Virus record (IMG/VR): IMGVR_UViG_3300034198_004995
Span: 1 to 35,512 of that record
Length of the DNA stretch: 35,512 nucleotides
Source of the DNA: a virus
Reading direction: 5' to 3' (one strand)
Shown: one piece after another, positions 17,394-25,650 of the stretch
How positions within the stretch are numbered: position 1 is the stretch's first letter
How the letters are laid out: every line of letters starts with the position of its first letter
Program-made: the position numbers and the translations under genes
The notes under the pieces: generated by a model
What the model was told of the DNA's origin: nothing
Database searches by the model: none
What the model saw: the letters and a program-made list of their open reading frames with translations, nothing else

Positions 17394-18398
17394 ATGGCAA
17401 TAGAAGCTCAATTAATACAGACACAACAAGCAGTTTTTGCGGATAACATTTGCAATCCGTATATGACTTTTAACAATGCAATTACCTACGATTTTACAAG
17501 TGGTGTAGGGAATGCAACTGTTACCAATTCAGATGAAAAGACTTTAGTAGGTAGTAAAGCAATGAAAATACGTGCTTTAACTACTTCTAGCTGTAATTTT
17601 AACGCAAATGATAGTTTTGACTTTACTGTTAAAACCGATGGTATTCATAATATACAATTTAGAGCGTTTAAATCCGATCCGACGGCAGTTGTGAATATGG
17701 TTGTAAATGTTTTTATTGATGGAGCTTTAACGGCAGACAGAACAATCAATGTAGAAATGGATTCGGCTAATGGTTTTGCAGATGATACGTGGAATTTGTT
17801 TTATCAATCTTTTACGGCTTTAGCGGGTGATGAGGGTTCAATTTCTTTTTCATTTGAAAGCGATACCGTTGATTGTATTGTTTATTTAGATGCTTTTAAA
17901 ATAGAAGCTAGTAATCAAAATCAATTAGCACCGAGTATTTATACAGATCCACAATTCTTAATAAACAAATGGTCTAGGGTTTATAACTTTGATAATACAC
18001 AATTATTATTTGAAGATACCGCAATAGATTTTAGTTTGTTTGAGGGTACTTTTGAAAGTAATTGCGGAAGTGAAATATTATTTGAGGGAGCAGGTTTTAT
18101 ACCAACTAGACTTAATAGCTTTTTTACAGTTAATTGTAACTTTTTAGCAAAAGTGCCTAGTGGAACTAATTTACATATTGACGCTGAATTATTAATAGAT
18201 GGTACGGCATATTATGGCGATTGTAAATTTTTACAAAAGGCAGTTGATGAATTTGAATACATTAACTTTTCTTTTCAAATCCCTTGTAATCAAGTTTTTT
18301 TAGATGGTGGCGGTGCGGTTTATTTAACTGCAAAAGGAAACGATATTGAAATAAGCAGACGCAACTTAACGATTTCAGAAACAGTAAATTCAAACTAA
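17394..18398 (+). CDS. Tail protein with jelly-roll (carbohydrate-binding-like) modules
   Basis: A 334-residue protein with two similar beta modules (about 20-170 and 190-325). Each shows the pattern of carbohydrate-binding modules and jelly rolls: a hydrophobic start, 'SKAMKIRALTTSSCNF', and an ending of the type 'CIVYLDAFKIEA'. Such modules often occur in virion proteins that touch cell-surface glycans. The stop is followed by one base and the fibre start. A host-binding role is inference. Confidence 0.5.
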   Translation: MAIEAQLIQTQQAVFADNICNPYMTFNNAITYDFTSGVGNATVTNSDEKTLVGSKAMKIRALTTSSCNFNANDSFDFTVKTDGIHNIQFRAFKSDPTAVVNMVVNVFIDGALTADRTINVEMDSANGFADDTWNLFYQSFTALAGDEGSISFSFESDTVDCIVYLDAFKIEASNQNQLAPSIYTDPQFLINKWSRVYNFDNTQLLFEDTAIDFSLFEGTFESNCGSEILFEGAGFIPTRLNSFFTVNCNFLAKVPSGTNLHIDAELLIDGTAYYGDCKFLQKAVDEFEYINFSFQIPCNQVFLDGGGAVYLTAKGNDIEISRRNLTISETVNSN

Positions 18399-21300
18399 AT
18401 GGACTTTATAATAAGAAAAGATATTTACGGCAGTTGGTGGCACGACTTTAATAACAATGCTACTAAAGTAAATATTAGCGACTTTGAGTGTGTTATTGAT
18501 GAAGTTGCTAATACGTTTATAATTCAAAATAAAAACGGTTCAAATGTACCTAGCAAAGCTGTTAGCATAGCTGATGTAAAAGTTATTAATCAAATTGTTT
18601 CAAACACGCCAATATCTTTTAGCGGTGCAGTTGGGTTAAAGAATTTACTTACTTCTTTGAATTATACGCCTTATGTAACAAGTGGTGGCGGTAGTGGCGC
18701 AGTTGATTCTGTAAACGGTCAAACTGGAGTTGTTATTATTCCTTTAGACTATTTGCCTTTAGCGGGTGGCACAATGGATGCTGATGCTGATATATTCTTT
18801 GATAACGGTTCAAAAATTAGCGAGGGTGCATTAGATGCTGGTACTGGTGGAAATAAAGGTATAGCCTTAACGTGTGCAGTTGATTATGAATTTAAGTGGG
18901 AAGCAGGTGAAGTTTATATAACACAGTTAAGCGGAAATCAACTTGATGGCAAATATTTTACAAGGTCACTTCCAACGCCAACTGACGACGCATCAAAAGG
19001 TTTTTACGCAGGTAGTAAGTGGCTTACCTTATCGAATCAGATATATGAATGTTCTGACCCAACCGTAGGAAATGCTGTATGGGATTTAGTAGTTACTCCT
19101 ACTCCAACACTAGACCAAGTTTTAACAGTTGGGGATAAAGTATTTGATTCAATTAGTGGCGATAGAACTTGGCAACCCGAAGACCGTTTAAAATATTGGC
19201 AAGTTCAAAGCGGAGTTCAAACATTAGATGATACTGTATTTCCAGATAATAGTTTAATCGAGGGCGTTATTCAAAACGATGATATAAATGCTACTGTTAC
19301 ATTTGATTTTGATGGTGTTACTCCTTTTTATTTAGACCAAGCAATATCAACCGTTACTTTAAACGTTGGGGATTTCTTTCAATTAAAACACTTTAGCGGT
19401 GGTACTTGGATTCTAACCGTTACAAACAAGTCAAGTGGTGTTCCTACACTTCAACAAGTAACAGATGAGGGGAATGTAACGAGTAATGATGTAATTGTAA
19501 GAAATCCCGATGATGCTTTAAAACAAGTAATAATTAAAAGAGCAACTGATGGAGATGATACTTCTTCTGTTTTTGCGCAATATGATACTGATACATATAT
19601 TATTGCTTATGCTCAAGAGGGTGCTTCTGCAATTGCAGGTTCTCTTTATGACCCAGCAGGTAATGGTGAATTTACGTTAAGTAATGGTCTTCTTTCAACA
19701 TCTAATAGTCTTTGTAGTATGTTATTTCAAGGCGGAAACTTATACTTATCTTCTTTAGTAGACCAACCTTATATTGGTATGAGTGGCGTTGGTAATTCAG
19801 TTTCCATAAACACTAATTTACTTACAGGTAATAGATTACAAGAATTACCCGACAAAGACGGAACTTTTGCAATGCTTGACGATATTCCAGCTGCTGGAGT
19901 TACTTCAGTCGGATTAACAATGCCGTCTGCTTTTACGGTAACAAATAGTCCTATTACATCAAGTGGCGATATAGCTGTAACTGGTTCGGGAGCAGTATCT
20001 CAATACGTTCGTGGCGATGGTAGTTTAGCTAACTTTCCAACTTCAAGCGGTGCCGGTTCTTCATTATCATTTTATCTTAATGGCTCAGTTTCACAAGGCA
20101 CATTTGGAGGAGTTGCATTTAAAGAAATGGATAGAACACCAATTCTAGGTGCAGGTACAGATTTTACAATAAATGCAAATGGTTATATTCAATCGTTCAT
20201 TACAGATGCTGGAGTACCTAATTTATTAGAGATACCAGCTGGGAATTGGAATTTTGAAACCTATTTTAGTGCTTCAAGTGGTGGAGGTTCGCCATCATTT
20301 TACGTTGAGTTATACAAATGGAATGGTACAACTTTATCTTTAATAGCTTCTAATTCAGCAACGCCTGAAAATATAACAGGAGGCACAAGTATAGATTTAT
20401 ACGTTAGTGCTTTAGCAGTTCCACAAACTGCTTTATTAGCAACTGATAGACTAGCAGTTAGAATTTATGTTACACATAGTGGAAGAACTATTACACTTCA
20501 CACAGAGGACAATCATCTTTGTCAAGCAATAACAACTTTCTCAACTGGACTTACTGCATTAAATGGACTTACAGCGCAAGTTCAAAATTTAGCAGTAGGA
20601 ACAACAGGAACAGATTTTGGTATTGTTTCAAGCGGTTCAACACATACATTTAATATACCGAATGCTAGTGCTGCAAATAGAGGTTTATTAACTTCGGCTG
20701 ATTGGACTACTTTTAATAGTAAAGCATCAACAGCTTATGTAGATGCAAAGGTAAGCGATGCAATAGTCGATGGAGTTACAACGGTTGCGCCTAGTCAAAA
20801 CGCTGTATTTGATGCGTTGGCTTTAAAGCAAGATGAATTATTTGATTTTAATACTAGAAAGGGTTTTAATTTCTTTGAAGACTTTTTAGGAAATCCTTTA
20901 AATAGTAACTTTAATAGTTATGGAATTAGTACTGCTACAAGTGGCACAGGAGCACAAGTAGCGGTAACTACATCATATCCAAATAGAACAAATCAACAAG
21001 GTGTTGTTCAGTTAGGTAGTGGAACTACATTAACAGGATTAGCACAAATTACATTAGGTATTTCAGGTGGAACAAGTCACTATTTAGGAAATGGAGTTTA
21101 TACAATACAAACTTTTGTAAATATTGAAACATTATCTACATCATTAGAAAGATTTTATGCAATTATAGGTTCAACAACAAATGCAAACCTTGTAAATACT
21201 AACGGAATATTTTTTATTTATGATGAAGGTGGAATTGGTGCTTACGGTGTAGCAAGTCCTAATTTTAAATGTGTAACAAGTAATGCATTCACAAGAACAT

Positions 21301-21539
21301 TAACAACTACAAGTACACCAGTTGTAGCTTCACAATGGTATAATTTAAAAATAGTTGTAAATGCTGCTGCTACAAGTGTAGAATTTTTTATAGATGGCAC
21401 TTCAGTAGCTACACACACAACAAATATTCCAACAGTTATTACTCCAAAAATTGCAACACAAAAAACAGTAGGAGTAACAAATAGAAATATGTTTTGTGAT
21501 TATTTAGCAGTTAAACAAATTTATACAAATCCAAGATAA
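18399..21539 (+). CDS. Tail fibre with LamG-like C-terminal domain (1046 aa)
   Basis: The N-terminus (MDFIIRKDIYGSWWHDF) probably attaches to the tail. Near residue 95 a GGGSGAVDSVNGQTG segment, and near 500 a GVTSVGLTMPSAF segment with YVRGDGSLANFP, are typical of phage fibre shafts. The middle has a beta-sandwich-like region (about 560-690). The last 190 residues, from FFEDFLGN, look like a LamG/concanavalin fold with the pattern WYNLKIVVNAAATSVEFFIDGT, usual in glycan-binding domains. The protein would bind the host surface. No protease or lyase motif and no chaperone cleavage site were identified. Confidence 0.75.
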   Translation: MDFIIRKDIYGSWWHDFNNNATKVNISDFECVIDEVANTFIIQNKNGSNVPSKAVSIADVKVINQIVSNTPISFSGAVGLKNLLTSLNYTPYVTSGGGSGAVDSVNGQTGVVIIPLDYLPLAGGTMDADADIFFDNGSKISEGALDAGTGGNKGIALTCAVDYEFKWEAGEVYITQLSGNQLDGKYFTRSLPTPTDDASKGFYAGSKWLTLSNQIYECSDPTVGNAVWDLVVTPTPTLDQVLTVGDKVFDSISGDRTWQPEDRLKYWQVQSGVQTLDDTVFPDNSLIEGVIQNDDINATVTFDFDGVTPFYLDQAISTVTLNVGDFFQLKHFSGGTWILTVTNKSSGVPTLQQVTDEGNVTSNDVIVRNPDDALKQVIIKRATDGDDTSSVFAQYDTDTYIIAYAQEGASAIAGSLYDPAGNGEFTLSNGLLSTSNSLCSMLFQGGNLYLSSLVDQPYIGMSGVGNSVSINTNLLTGNRLQELPDKDGTFAMLDDIPAAGVTSVGLTMPSAFTVTNSPITSSGDIAVTGSGAVSQYVRGDGSLANFPTSSGAGSSLSFYLNGSVSQGTFGGVAFKEMDRTPILGAGTDFTINANGYIQSFITDAGVPNLLEIPAGNWNFETYFSASSGGGSPSFYVELYKWNGTTLSLIASNSATPENITGGTSIDLYVSALAVPQTALLATDRLAVRIYVTHSGRTITLHTEDNHLCQAITTFSTGLTALNGLTAQVQNLAVGTTGTDFGIVSSGSTHTFNIPNASAANRGLLTSADWTTFNSKASTAYVDAKVSDAIVDGVTTVAPSQNAVFDALALKQDELFDFNTRKGFNFFEDFLGNPLNSNFNSYGISTATSGTGAQVAVTTSYPNRTNQQGVVQLGSGTTLTGLAQITLGISGGTSHYLGNGVYTIQTFVNIETLSTSLERFYAIIGSTTNANLVNTNGIFFIYDEGGIGAYGVASPNFKCVTSNAFTRTLTTTSTPVVASQWYNLKIVVNAAATSVEFFIDGTSVATHTTNIPTVITPKIATQKTVGVTNRNMFCDYLAVKQIYTNPR

Positions 21540-21772
21540 TGATTAAATACAAGTACACAATAGAAAATCAAACTATTGAATGTTTGAATATTTCTGAAGT
21601 TCCTGATGGACTTAATTACGAAACTATCACTTTTGAGCAAGAATTTGAAGTAACTGAAGAACCTACGCTACCAATAGCCAACGAAATTGTTATTGATTTG
21701 CTTACAAAGCAAGTTGAAACGATGACTGAAGAGGAAAAAACAGATATTTTACAAACCCTTTTGACCCAATAG
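21539..21772 (+). CDS. Small acidic protein after the fibre (77 aa)
   Basis: Starts in a TAATG overlap with the fibre stop. It is strongly acidic with a C-terminal helix (VETMTEEEKTDILQTLLTQ). Proteins directly after fibre genes can be fibre-assembly chaperones; here this is only positional. No membrane segment. Confidence 0.5.
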   Translation: MIKYKYTIENQTIECLNISEVPDGLNYETITFEQEFEVTEEPTLPIANEIVIDLLTKQVETMTEEEKTDILQTLLTQ

Positions 21773-21774
21773 AG

Positions 21775-22119
21775 ATGAAAGACTTAATTAAATCAATCCT
21801 AAGCGACGTTAAAAGTTGGAATAGAATATTAGTTAATCGTTGGCACTTACACGCTCCGATCGCTTTAATTGCGGGGTGCTTTATGTTTTGGCTACTAAAA
21901 GACACAATAAGCGATACTTATGTATCAACAGAAATAGCGTTTAAGATATTTGTACCTACATTTTTAGGAGGTATTTGCTTATGGTTGTTTGAAGCGTGGC
22001 AAAAGAAAGGGCGCATAATTGGAGAACTAGAAATGTTTGAGAGTAATAAGGACTTTATTGTCGGTTTATTTTTCTTACTTTGCGGAATAGTAATAACTTT
22101 TTTTTATTTTTATGTATAG
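21775..22119 (+). CDS. Membrane protein, holin candidate (114 aa)
   Basis: Three predicted membrane segments at about residues 26-41, 56-72 and 93-114, with a charged loop (EAWQKKGRIIGELEMFESNK) between the second and third. It lies at the head of the lysis cluster, two genes before the lysozyme, and overlaps the next gene by eight bases. This resembles three-segment holins, which form the inner-membrane hole at lysis. No family signature is recognised, so the call is based on topology and location. Confidence 0.55.
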   Translation: MKDLIKSILSDVKSWNRILVNRWHLHAPIALIAGCFMFWLLKDTISDTYVSTEIAFKIFVPTFLGGICLWLFEAWQKKGRIIGELEMFESNKDFIVGLFFLLCGIVITFFYFYV

Positions 22120-22507
22120 TTTTTTTCAAGAATACTGGCAAACTATTATAGCTACAATAACTGCTCCGATTATGTGGTTTTTTGGTGGTAGAGCAAAACA
22201 ACGACAAGATGCAGTTAGTACTATGAAGGTAATGTATGATGACTTTCTAACGGTTTATAAAAATAGAATGGATGATGTTATGCAGGAAGTTACTGATATT
22301 AAAAAACACAATCTTACTTTACAAACAGACTTTAATAATATTCAAATGAGTTACGCTAAAGAGGTTGAGAAATCACAAAACTGGGAAAAGTTACATAGAC
22401 AATTAACGGACAAATATAACGAACTAGCAAAAGATTACGAAAGTTTAAAAGGACTTTATTCAAAATTAAAAACAGATTTTGATAATCATAAAAAATCAGC
22501 TAAATGA
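22112..22507 (+). CDS. Membrane-anchored coiled-coil protein of the lysis cluster
   Basis: An N-terminal hydrophobic segment (about residues 8-26, TIIATITAPIMWFFGGRAK) is followed by about 95 residues of coiled coil. The layout is that of an inner-membrane anchored periplasmic or cytoplasmic rod. It could be an antiholin, an i-spanin-like protein, or a second holin component. Overlaps both neighbours, including ATGA with the lysozyme. Confidence 0.5.
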   Translation: MYSFFQEYWQTIIATITAPIMWFFGGRAKQRQDAVSTMKVMYDDFLTVYKNRMDDVMQEVTDIKKHNLTLQTDFNNIQMSYAKEVEKSQNWEKLHRQLTDKYNELAKDYESLKGLYSKLKTDFDNHKKSAK

Positions 22508-22950
22508 AACTCGATGATAACGGATATAAATTAATTCAAGGCTTCGAGGGATTGTCTTTAGTTCCTTATTTATGCAGCGCAAAAGTAGCGACCATAGGGT
22601 GGGGGAATATTTTTTACCCTAGAGGAATAAAAGTTACGATGGCAGATAAGCCAATTAGTTTAGCGACTGCCTCGTGGATGTTTAGAACAATAGCGGATAG
22701 GTTTGCAGTTGATGTAGATAAAATGATTAAAGCAAATCTTAATCAAAACCAGTTTAACGCTATTGTATCTCTAGCTTATAATATCGGACTTGCTGGACTT
22801 GCTAAAAGTTCATTATTGAAAAAAGTAAATGCTAATCCTAGCGATCCGACAATTACAAACTCCTTTATGATTTGGAATAAAGCAGGTGGCAAAGTATTAA
22901 ACGGACTTACTAAAAGACGTGCTATTGAAGCTAAATTGTATTTTGCATAG
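22504..22950 (+). CDS. Endolysin, GH24 lysozyme with E/C/T triad
   Basis: A 148-residue T4-type lysozyme that cleaves the glycan strands of peptidoglycan. The catalytic residues are E15 (FEG), C24 and T30 (ATIGWGN): spacing E-8-C-5-T, which equals T4 E11, D20 and T26 but with Cys for Asp. A Cys here occurs naturally in phage P1 Lyz. The later segment NQNQFNAIVSLAYNIG matches the conserved GH24 helix, and the C-terminal KRRAIEAKLYF also fits. There is no signal peptide or N-terminal membrane anchor, so release likely needs a holin. It overlaps the upstream gene as ATGA. Confidence 0.9.
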   Translation: MKLDDNGYKLIQGFEGLSLVPYLCSAKVATIGWGNIFYPRGIKVTMADKPISLATASWMFRTIADRFAVDVDKMIKANLNQNQFNAIVSLAYNIGLAGLAKSSLLKKVNANPSDPTITNSFMIWNKAGGKVLNGLTKRRAIEAKLYFA

Positions 22951-22967
22951 ATAAAAGGGTATATTTG
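22936..22967 (+). promoter_or_regulatory. Promoter for the phosphatase-spanin unit
   Basis: TATATTTG at 22960-22967 with TTG at 22936-22938, spacing 21 bases, a good match to the Bacteroidota consensus. It begins in the end of the lysozyme gene and precedes the ATG at 22990 by 22 bases. Confidence 0.65.
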
Positions 22968-22989
22968 TTGAAACTAAACAACAAAAATT

Positions 22990-24009
22990 ATGGGCGTAAA
23001 AGGAAACCAAAACGCAGCAACCTACAAAAAAGATATTATATTATCTTATTTAAAAAGATTTCCAAAAGCTACAACGATGGCTATTTCACGAATGATATTT
23101 TTTGAAAACCCTTTAGACTTTAAAAAACTAGAGGGAGTTAGGGGGATGGTTAGACAGTACAGAAATGAAAGTAAACATAAATCCATCACGCTAGAGGGAG
23201 TTAGAACAGCAGAGGAGAAGAAATTAGCAATGCGACAAATTTCCGAACTTCCTGAAAGCGATTACTCAAAATTAGAGCCTTTCATCATTCCAAAAGGACA
23301 AAATAACATTTTAGTTTTAAGCGATATACATTTACCTTATCAAGATAATCACGCACTTACATTAGCTTTGAATTACGGACTTGAAAACAATGTAAATGCG
23401 GTTTATTTGAATGGCGATACGATTGATATGTACCAAGCGAGTAGGTTTACAAAAGATAGGAGATTGCGGGATTTAGCTGGGGAGTTGGAAATGACTCGGG
23501 AATTTTTAAAATTGGTACAAGGTATGTTTAAATGCCCGATTTATTTTAAGATTGGCAACCACGAAGCGAGATGGGAGCATTATTTACAATTAAAAGCACC
23601 CGAACTATTAGGAATTGACGATTTTAAACTTGAGCAAATATTACGCTTTAGAGAGTTTGGAGTAACTTTGGTAAAAGATAAGCAAATTGCAATGGCGGGG
23701 AAATTACCTATCTTACACGGTCACGAATGGTATGGCGGATTTGCGCCTCCAGTCAATCCAGCGAGGGGGTTATTTTTAAAAGCAAAAGAAAGCGCATTAG
23801 TCGGACACCACCATCGCACTAGCGAACACACAGAAAAGACTTTAAGCGGGGAAGTAGTTACAACGTGGAGTACTGGGTGTTTATGTGGTCTTGAACCTGA
23901 GTATGCACCTTACAACAATTACAATCACGGATTTGCACACGTTAAAACGGACAAAGAGGGCAACTATGAGTTAAAAAACATCCGCATCATTAACTATAAA
24001 ATCGTTTAA
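22990..24009 (+). CDS. Calcineurin-like metallophosphoesterase with N-terminal HTH-like region
   Basis: The metal-binding motifs are all present: DIH (D112, H114), GDTID (D143, D146), GNHE (N190, H191), HGHEW (H243/H245) and GHHH (272-275). These define a dimetal phosphoesterase acting on phosphoesters, possibly on nucleic acids. The first 90 residues are basic and helical, with a start MGVKGNQNAATYKKDIILSYL that resembles a winged-helix or DNA-contact region. It lies in the lysis region under its own promoter, an unusual place. It may process host or phage DNA, but this is inference. Confidence 0.8.
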   Translation: MGVKGNQNAATYKKDIILSYLKRFPKATTMAISRMIFFENPLDFKKLEGVRGMVRQYRNESKHKSITLEGVRTAEEKKLAMRQISELPESDYSKLEPFIIPKGQNNILVLSDIHLPYQDNHALTLALNYGLENNVNAVYLNGDTIDMYQASRFTKDRRLRDLAGELEMTREFLKLVQGMFKCPIYFKIGNHEARWEHYLQLKAPELLGIDDFKLEQILRFREFGVTLVKDKQIAMAGKLPILHGHEWYGGFAPPVNPARGLFLKAKESALVGHHHRTSEHTEKTLSGEVVTTWSTGCLCGLEPEYAPYNNYNHGFAHVKTDKEGNYELKNIRIINYKIV

Positions 24010-24010
24010 A

Positions 24011-24508
24011 ATGAAATATTTACTACTTGCATTTCTTATTGTTTCCTGCGGAGCAAAAACAATTAATAAAGACGAAAAGAAAACCGATAGTATTGCTACA
24101 ACTATTGCAGTAGTGAAAACCGATAGCACTTCTATTGATAAAAAGGTATTGGTTTATGATGTTGAAACAGATGAAATCGTAATTGAAGCAGTAGATACAA
24201 CCGAGCCAATCGAAATAACCAATAATGAGGGCAAAGTAACTAAATACAAAAACGCTCGTTTAAGCCGCAAAAAAAGAAAAGACAATACAATAGTAGTAAG
24301 TGAAAAAATAGTGGCTAAAATCGTTGTTGATTCAGTTACAAACGAGATTGAAGTGAATAAAGTTGAAAGCACAAAGATAGTTTACAAGGAGCAGTTTAAT
24401 TGGGGAACATTTATTTTGCAACTCTGGTGGTTGTGGCTACTTATAATTTTAGCTATTTATCTAGCTTACAGCAGATATAAAGGTTATCTCAAATTTCCTT
24501 TACTTTGA
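24011..24508 (+). CDS. Predicted single-chain (u-) spanin
   Basis: The N-terminus is a lipoprotein signal with lipobox I-V-S-C (C13), which should place it in the outer membrane. After about 115 polar residues there is a C-terminal membrane segment (about 131-153, FILQLWWLWLLIILAIYLA), followed by a short basic tail. This outer-membrane lipid plus inner-membrane anchor is the layout of u-spanins such as T1 gp11, which fuse the membranes at the last stage of lysis. It follows the phosphatase gene by one base, close to the lysozyme. A structural lipoprotein of unknown purpose is the alternative. Confidence 0.65.
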   Translation: MKYLLLAFLIVSCGAKTINKDEKKTDSIATTIAVVKTDSTSIDKKVLVYDVETDEIVIEAVDTTEPIEITNNEGKVTKYKNARLSRKKRKDNTIVVSEKIVAKIVVDSVTNEIEVNKVESTKIVYKEQFNWGTFILQLWWLWLLIILAIYLAYSRYKGYLKFPLL

Positions 24509-24627
24509 TTCCACAATACGAATGGATAAAAGAGGGCAAAGACTGGGTGCGAGTTGAAAAGCCGTTAAACAAATGGAAAGGAATACCTCCGATAGAAGAT
24601 GAAATAAAAAAGCCACTAAATAAATAG
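24505..24627 (+). CDS. Small protein with TTG start (40 aa)
   Basis: The frame starts with TTG in a four-base overlap (TTGA) with the spanin stop and encodes MIPQYEWIKEGKDWVRVEK..., 40 residues, acidic and Trp/Pro-containing. Coupling by overlap suggests translation despite the weak start codon. Its stop codon lies inside the terminator stem. No family recognised. Confidence 0.45.
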   Translation: MIPQYEWIKEGKDWVRVEKPLNKWKGIPPIEDEIKKPLNK

Positions 24628-24635
24628 TGGCTTTT
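24608..24635 (+). terminator. Bidirectional terminator between converging units
   Basis: Arms 24608-24618 and 24625-24635 form a perfect 11-bp stem (core GCCACTA/TAGTGGC) with a six-base loop. T-runs occur on both strands: TTTT after the right arm, and TTTTTT on the minus strand from the A-run at 24606-24611. It separates the rightward lysis unit from the leftward methyltransferase island. Confidence 0.85.
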
Positions 24636-24659
24636 CTAATCTATCAAACATCAAACATT

Positions 24660-24683
24660 ATGAAAGGCAAATGTATGAATTAG
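24660..24683 (+). other. Remnant start of a rightward gene (MKGKCMN then stop)
   Basis: An 'aaacattATG' start context, shared by genuine starts at 9093 and 27275, is followed by only seven codons before a stop. This looks like the beginning of a former rightward gene whose body was lost when the leftward island arrived. The rest of 24636-24806 holds no gene that I can support. Confidence 0.3.
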
Positions 24684-24806
24684 TTTTTAATGTGCAATTA
24701 AAATTAGACATATCTTGCCAAATAGACGTATAGGTCTTAGTTTATCAGTTGTAGCCATAAGTTATATGAAATGCCTTGCTGACGTGTTCTAATTGACATT
24801 TTCGTT

Positions 24807-25447
24807 AGAAATTTTTAATTAAACCATTTGAGTTCAGTAGTTCCAACAAAACCTTTTTCCCATACATACCAAGCATAAGCAACAGCACTTCCACCTCCAG
24901 CAACCATCTTTTCAAATTCAGCGTTTTTTGCACACATCAGCCGAGAACTTGAAACATAAATTGTCTTTGGTGGATTTTTTAGGAATAGATTTTTTCTTCC
25001 TTTACCTTCCATAAATTGTAATTTCAAAAACATTGCAACCTTGTTTCCTGTTGGTATTATCTGCAATGCTTTTTCTACAAACTCCTGTGCATATTTGTAA
25101 GGTGGGTTTGTAATTACATCGCCATTCCATTCAAGGTTATCTATTCCTAAAAAATCTGTTTTTATTTCGCCAAATCCTCTATCCATCAAATCGCTACTCC
25201 TTACATTATATCCTTTGCTTTCAAATACCTTGCTTAAATGTCCTTCGCCACAAGCACACTCCCAAATATTTGGCGAAAATGTTTCAAGTTCTAAAAGCAA
25301 TTCGGCTGCTTTCGGTGTGGTTGCATAGTAATCTTCATTCTGCCTTTCTTTGTCAGTATGGTTGCTTGCTCCCAATGTTTTATAGATGCTGTTGCTATTT
25401 CCTGTCCAATCTTTTGTCATTTCGTTATGGTTTAATTAAAAATTTCT
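24807..25447. repeat. Inner 21-bp perfect inverted repeat around the methyltransferase gene
   Basis: The sequence at 24807-24827 is the exact reverse complement of 25427-25447 (core TTTAATTAAAAATTT). The left copy includes the last codons and stop of the methyltransferase gene; the right copy lies 6 bases upstream of its start. A perfect 21-bp inverted pair is not expected by chance around one gene, although both are AT-rich. Confidence 0.85.
24815..25420 (-). CDS. DNA N6-adenine methyltransferase
   Basis: A 201-residue methyltransferase. The SAM-binding motif I is ECACGEGHL (54-62) and the catalytic NPPY is at 105-108 (VITNPPYKYAQEF), the signature of N6-adenine methylases. The C-terminus has the AWYVWEKG segment seen in phage-type methylases. 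No separate target-recognition domain is evident, so its recognition site is probably short or set by the core. It could protect phage DNA from host restriction. It is transcribed against its neighbours, sits inside nested inverted repeats, and its last codons lie in the left inner repeat, all suggesting it arrived as a cassette. No cognate restriction enzyme is seen. Confidence 0.88.
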   Translation of the reverse strand: MTKDWTGNSNSIYKTLGASNHTDKERQNEDYYATTPKAAELLLELETFSPNIWECACGEGHLSKVFESKGYNVRSSDLMDRGFGEIKTDFLGIDNLEWNGDVITNPPYKYAQEFVEKALQIIPTGNKVAMFLKLQFMEGKGRKNLFLKNPPKTIYVSSSRLMCAKNAEFEKMVAGGGSAVAYAWYVWEKGFVGTTELKWFN

Positions 25448-25493
25448 TTATCGTTTCAATTCAAGTTTTGTGCTAAATAAGTCGGCACTTCAT

Positions 25494-25568
25494 ATAACAG
25501 CACCTAACCAAAAGCGGGCGAACTTATGCTACTGAATAGCCCGCCTTCGGTTAGCTGCGGCTCGTTAT
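25494..25568 (-). repeat. GC-rich palindromic element, attC-like
   Basis: Imperfect palindrome with a 19-base loop (25520-25538). Arms: GCGGGC/GCCCGC (25514-25519 and 25539-25544), CTAACC/GGTTAG (25504-25509 and 25549-25554) with a preceding GCA/TGC, and an outer ATAAC/GTTAT pair (25494-25498 and 25564-25568). Two A-C mismatches on the plus strand become U-G pairs in a minus-strand RNA, so the RNA would fold better in that direction. The paired boxes GCATAAC...GTTATAT on the minus strand resemble the ends of integron attC sites. It is much richer in G+C than the flanks. Alternatively it is a structured RNA in the leader of the methyltransferase. Confidence 0.5.
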
Positions 25569-25616
25569 GCGGTATTCTGCGAAGTTTCATAGAAAATAGA
25601 ATAAATATTTTAACCT

Positions 25617-25650
25617 TTTTTTATTCATATTTTAAATTTTTTATTCATAT
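25617..25650. repeat. Direct repeat pair in the island spacer
   Basis: A 14-base sequence ending TTATTCATAT occurs at 25617-25630 and 25637-25650, 20 bases apart (two helical turns), so it might be a paired protein-binding site. Between it and 25690 lies a hairpin, GGAGTCGC/GCGTCTCC (25671-25678/25682-25689). I see no gene in 25569-25690. Confidence 0.45.

Larger units (their letters stand above)
24761..25498. repeat. Outer inverted repeat around the methyltransferase gene
   Basis: GTTATATGAAATGCC at 24761-24775 matches the reverse complement of 25484-25498 at 14 of 15 positions. It surrounds the inner 21-bp repeat and the gene. No clear target-site duplication was seen. Confidence 0.65.

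Noticed and set aside
25270-25476. Rightward open frame opposite the methyltransferase gene
   Set aside because: It is antisense to a well-supported gene with clear methyltransferase motifs and has no start context of the kind seen elsewhere.
24761-25498. Target-site duplication at the island repeats
   Set aside because: The bases flanking both repeat pairs do not match in direct orientation beyond two or three bases, so no duplication is claimed.
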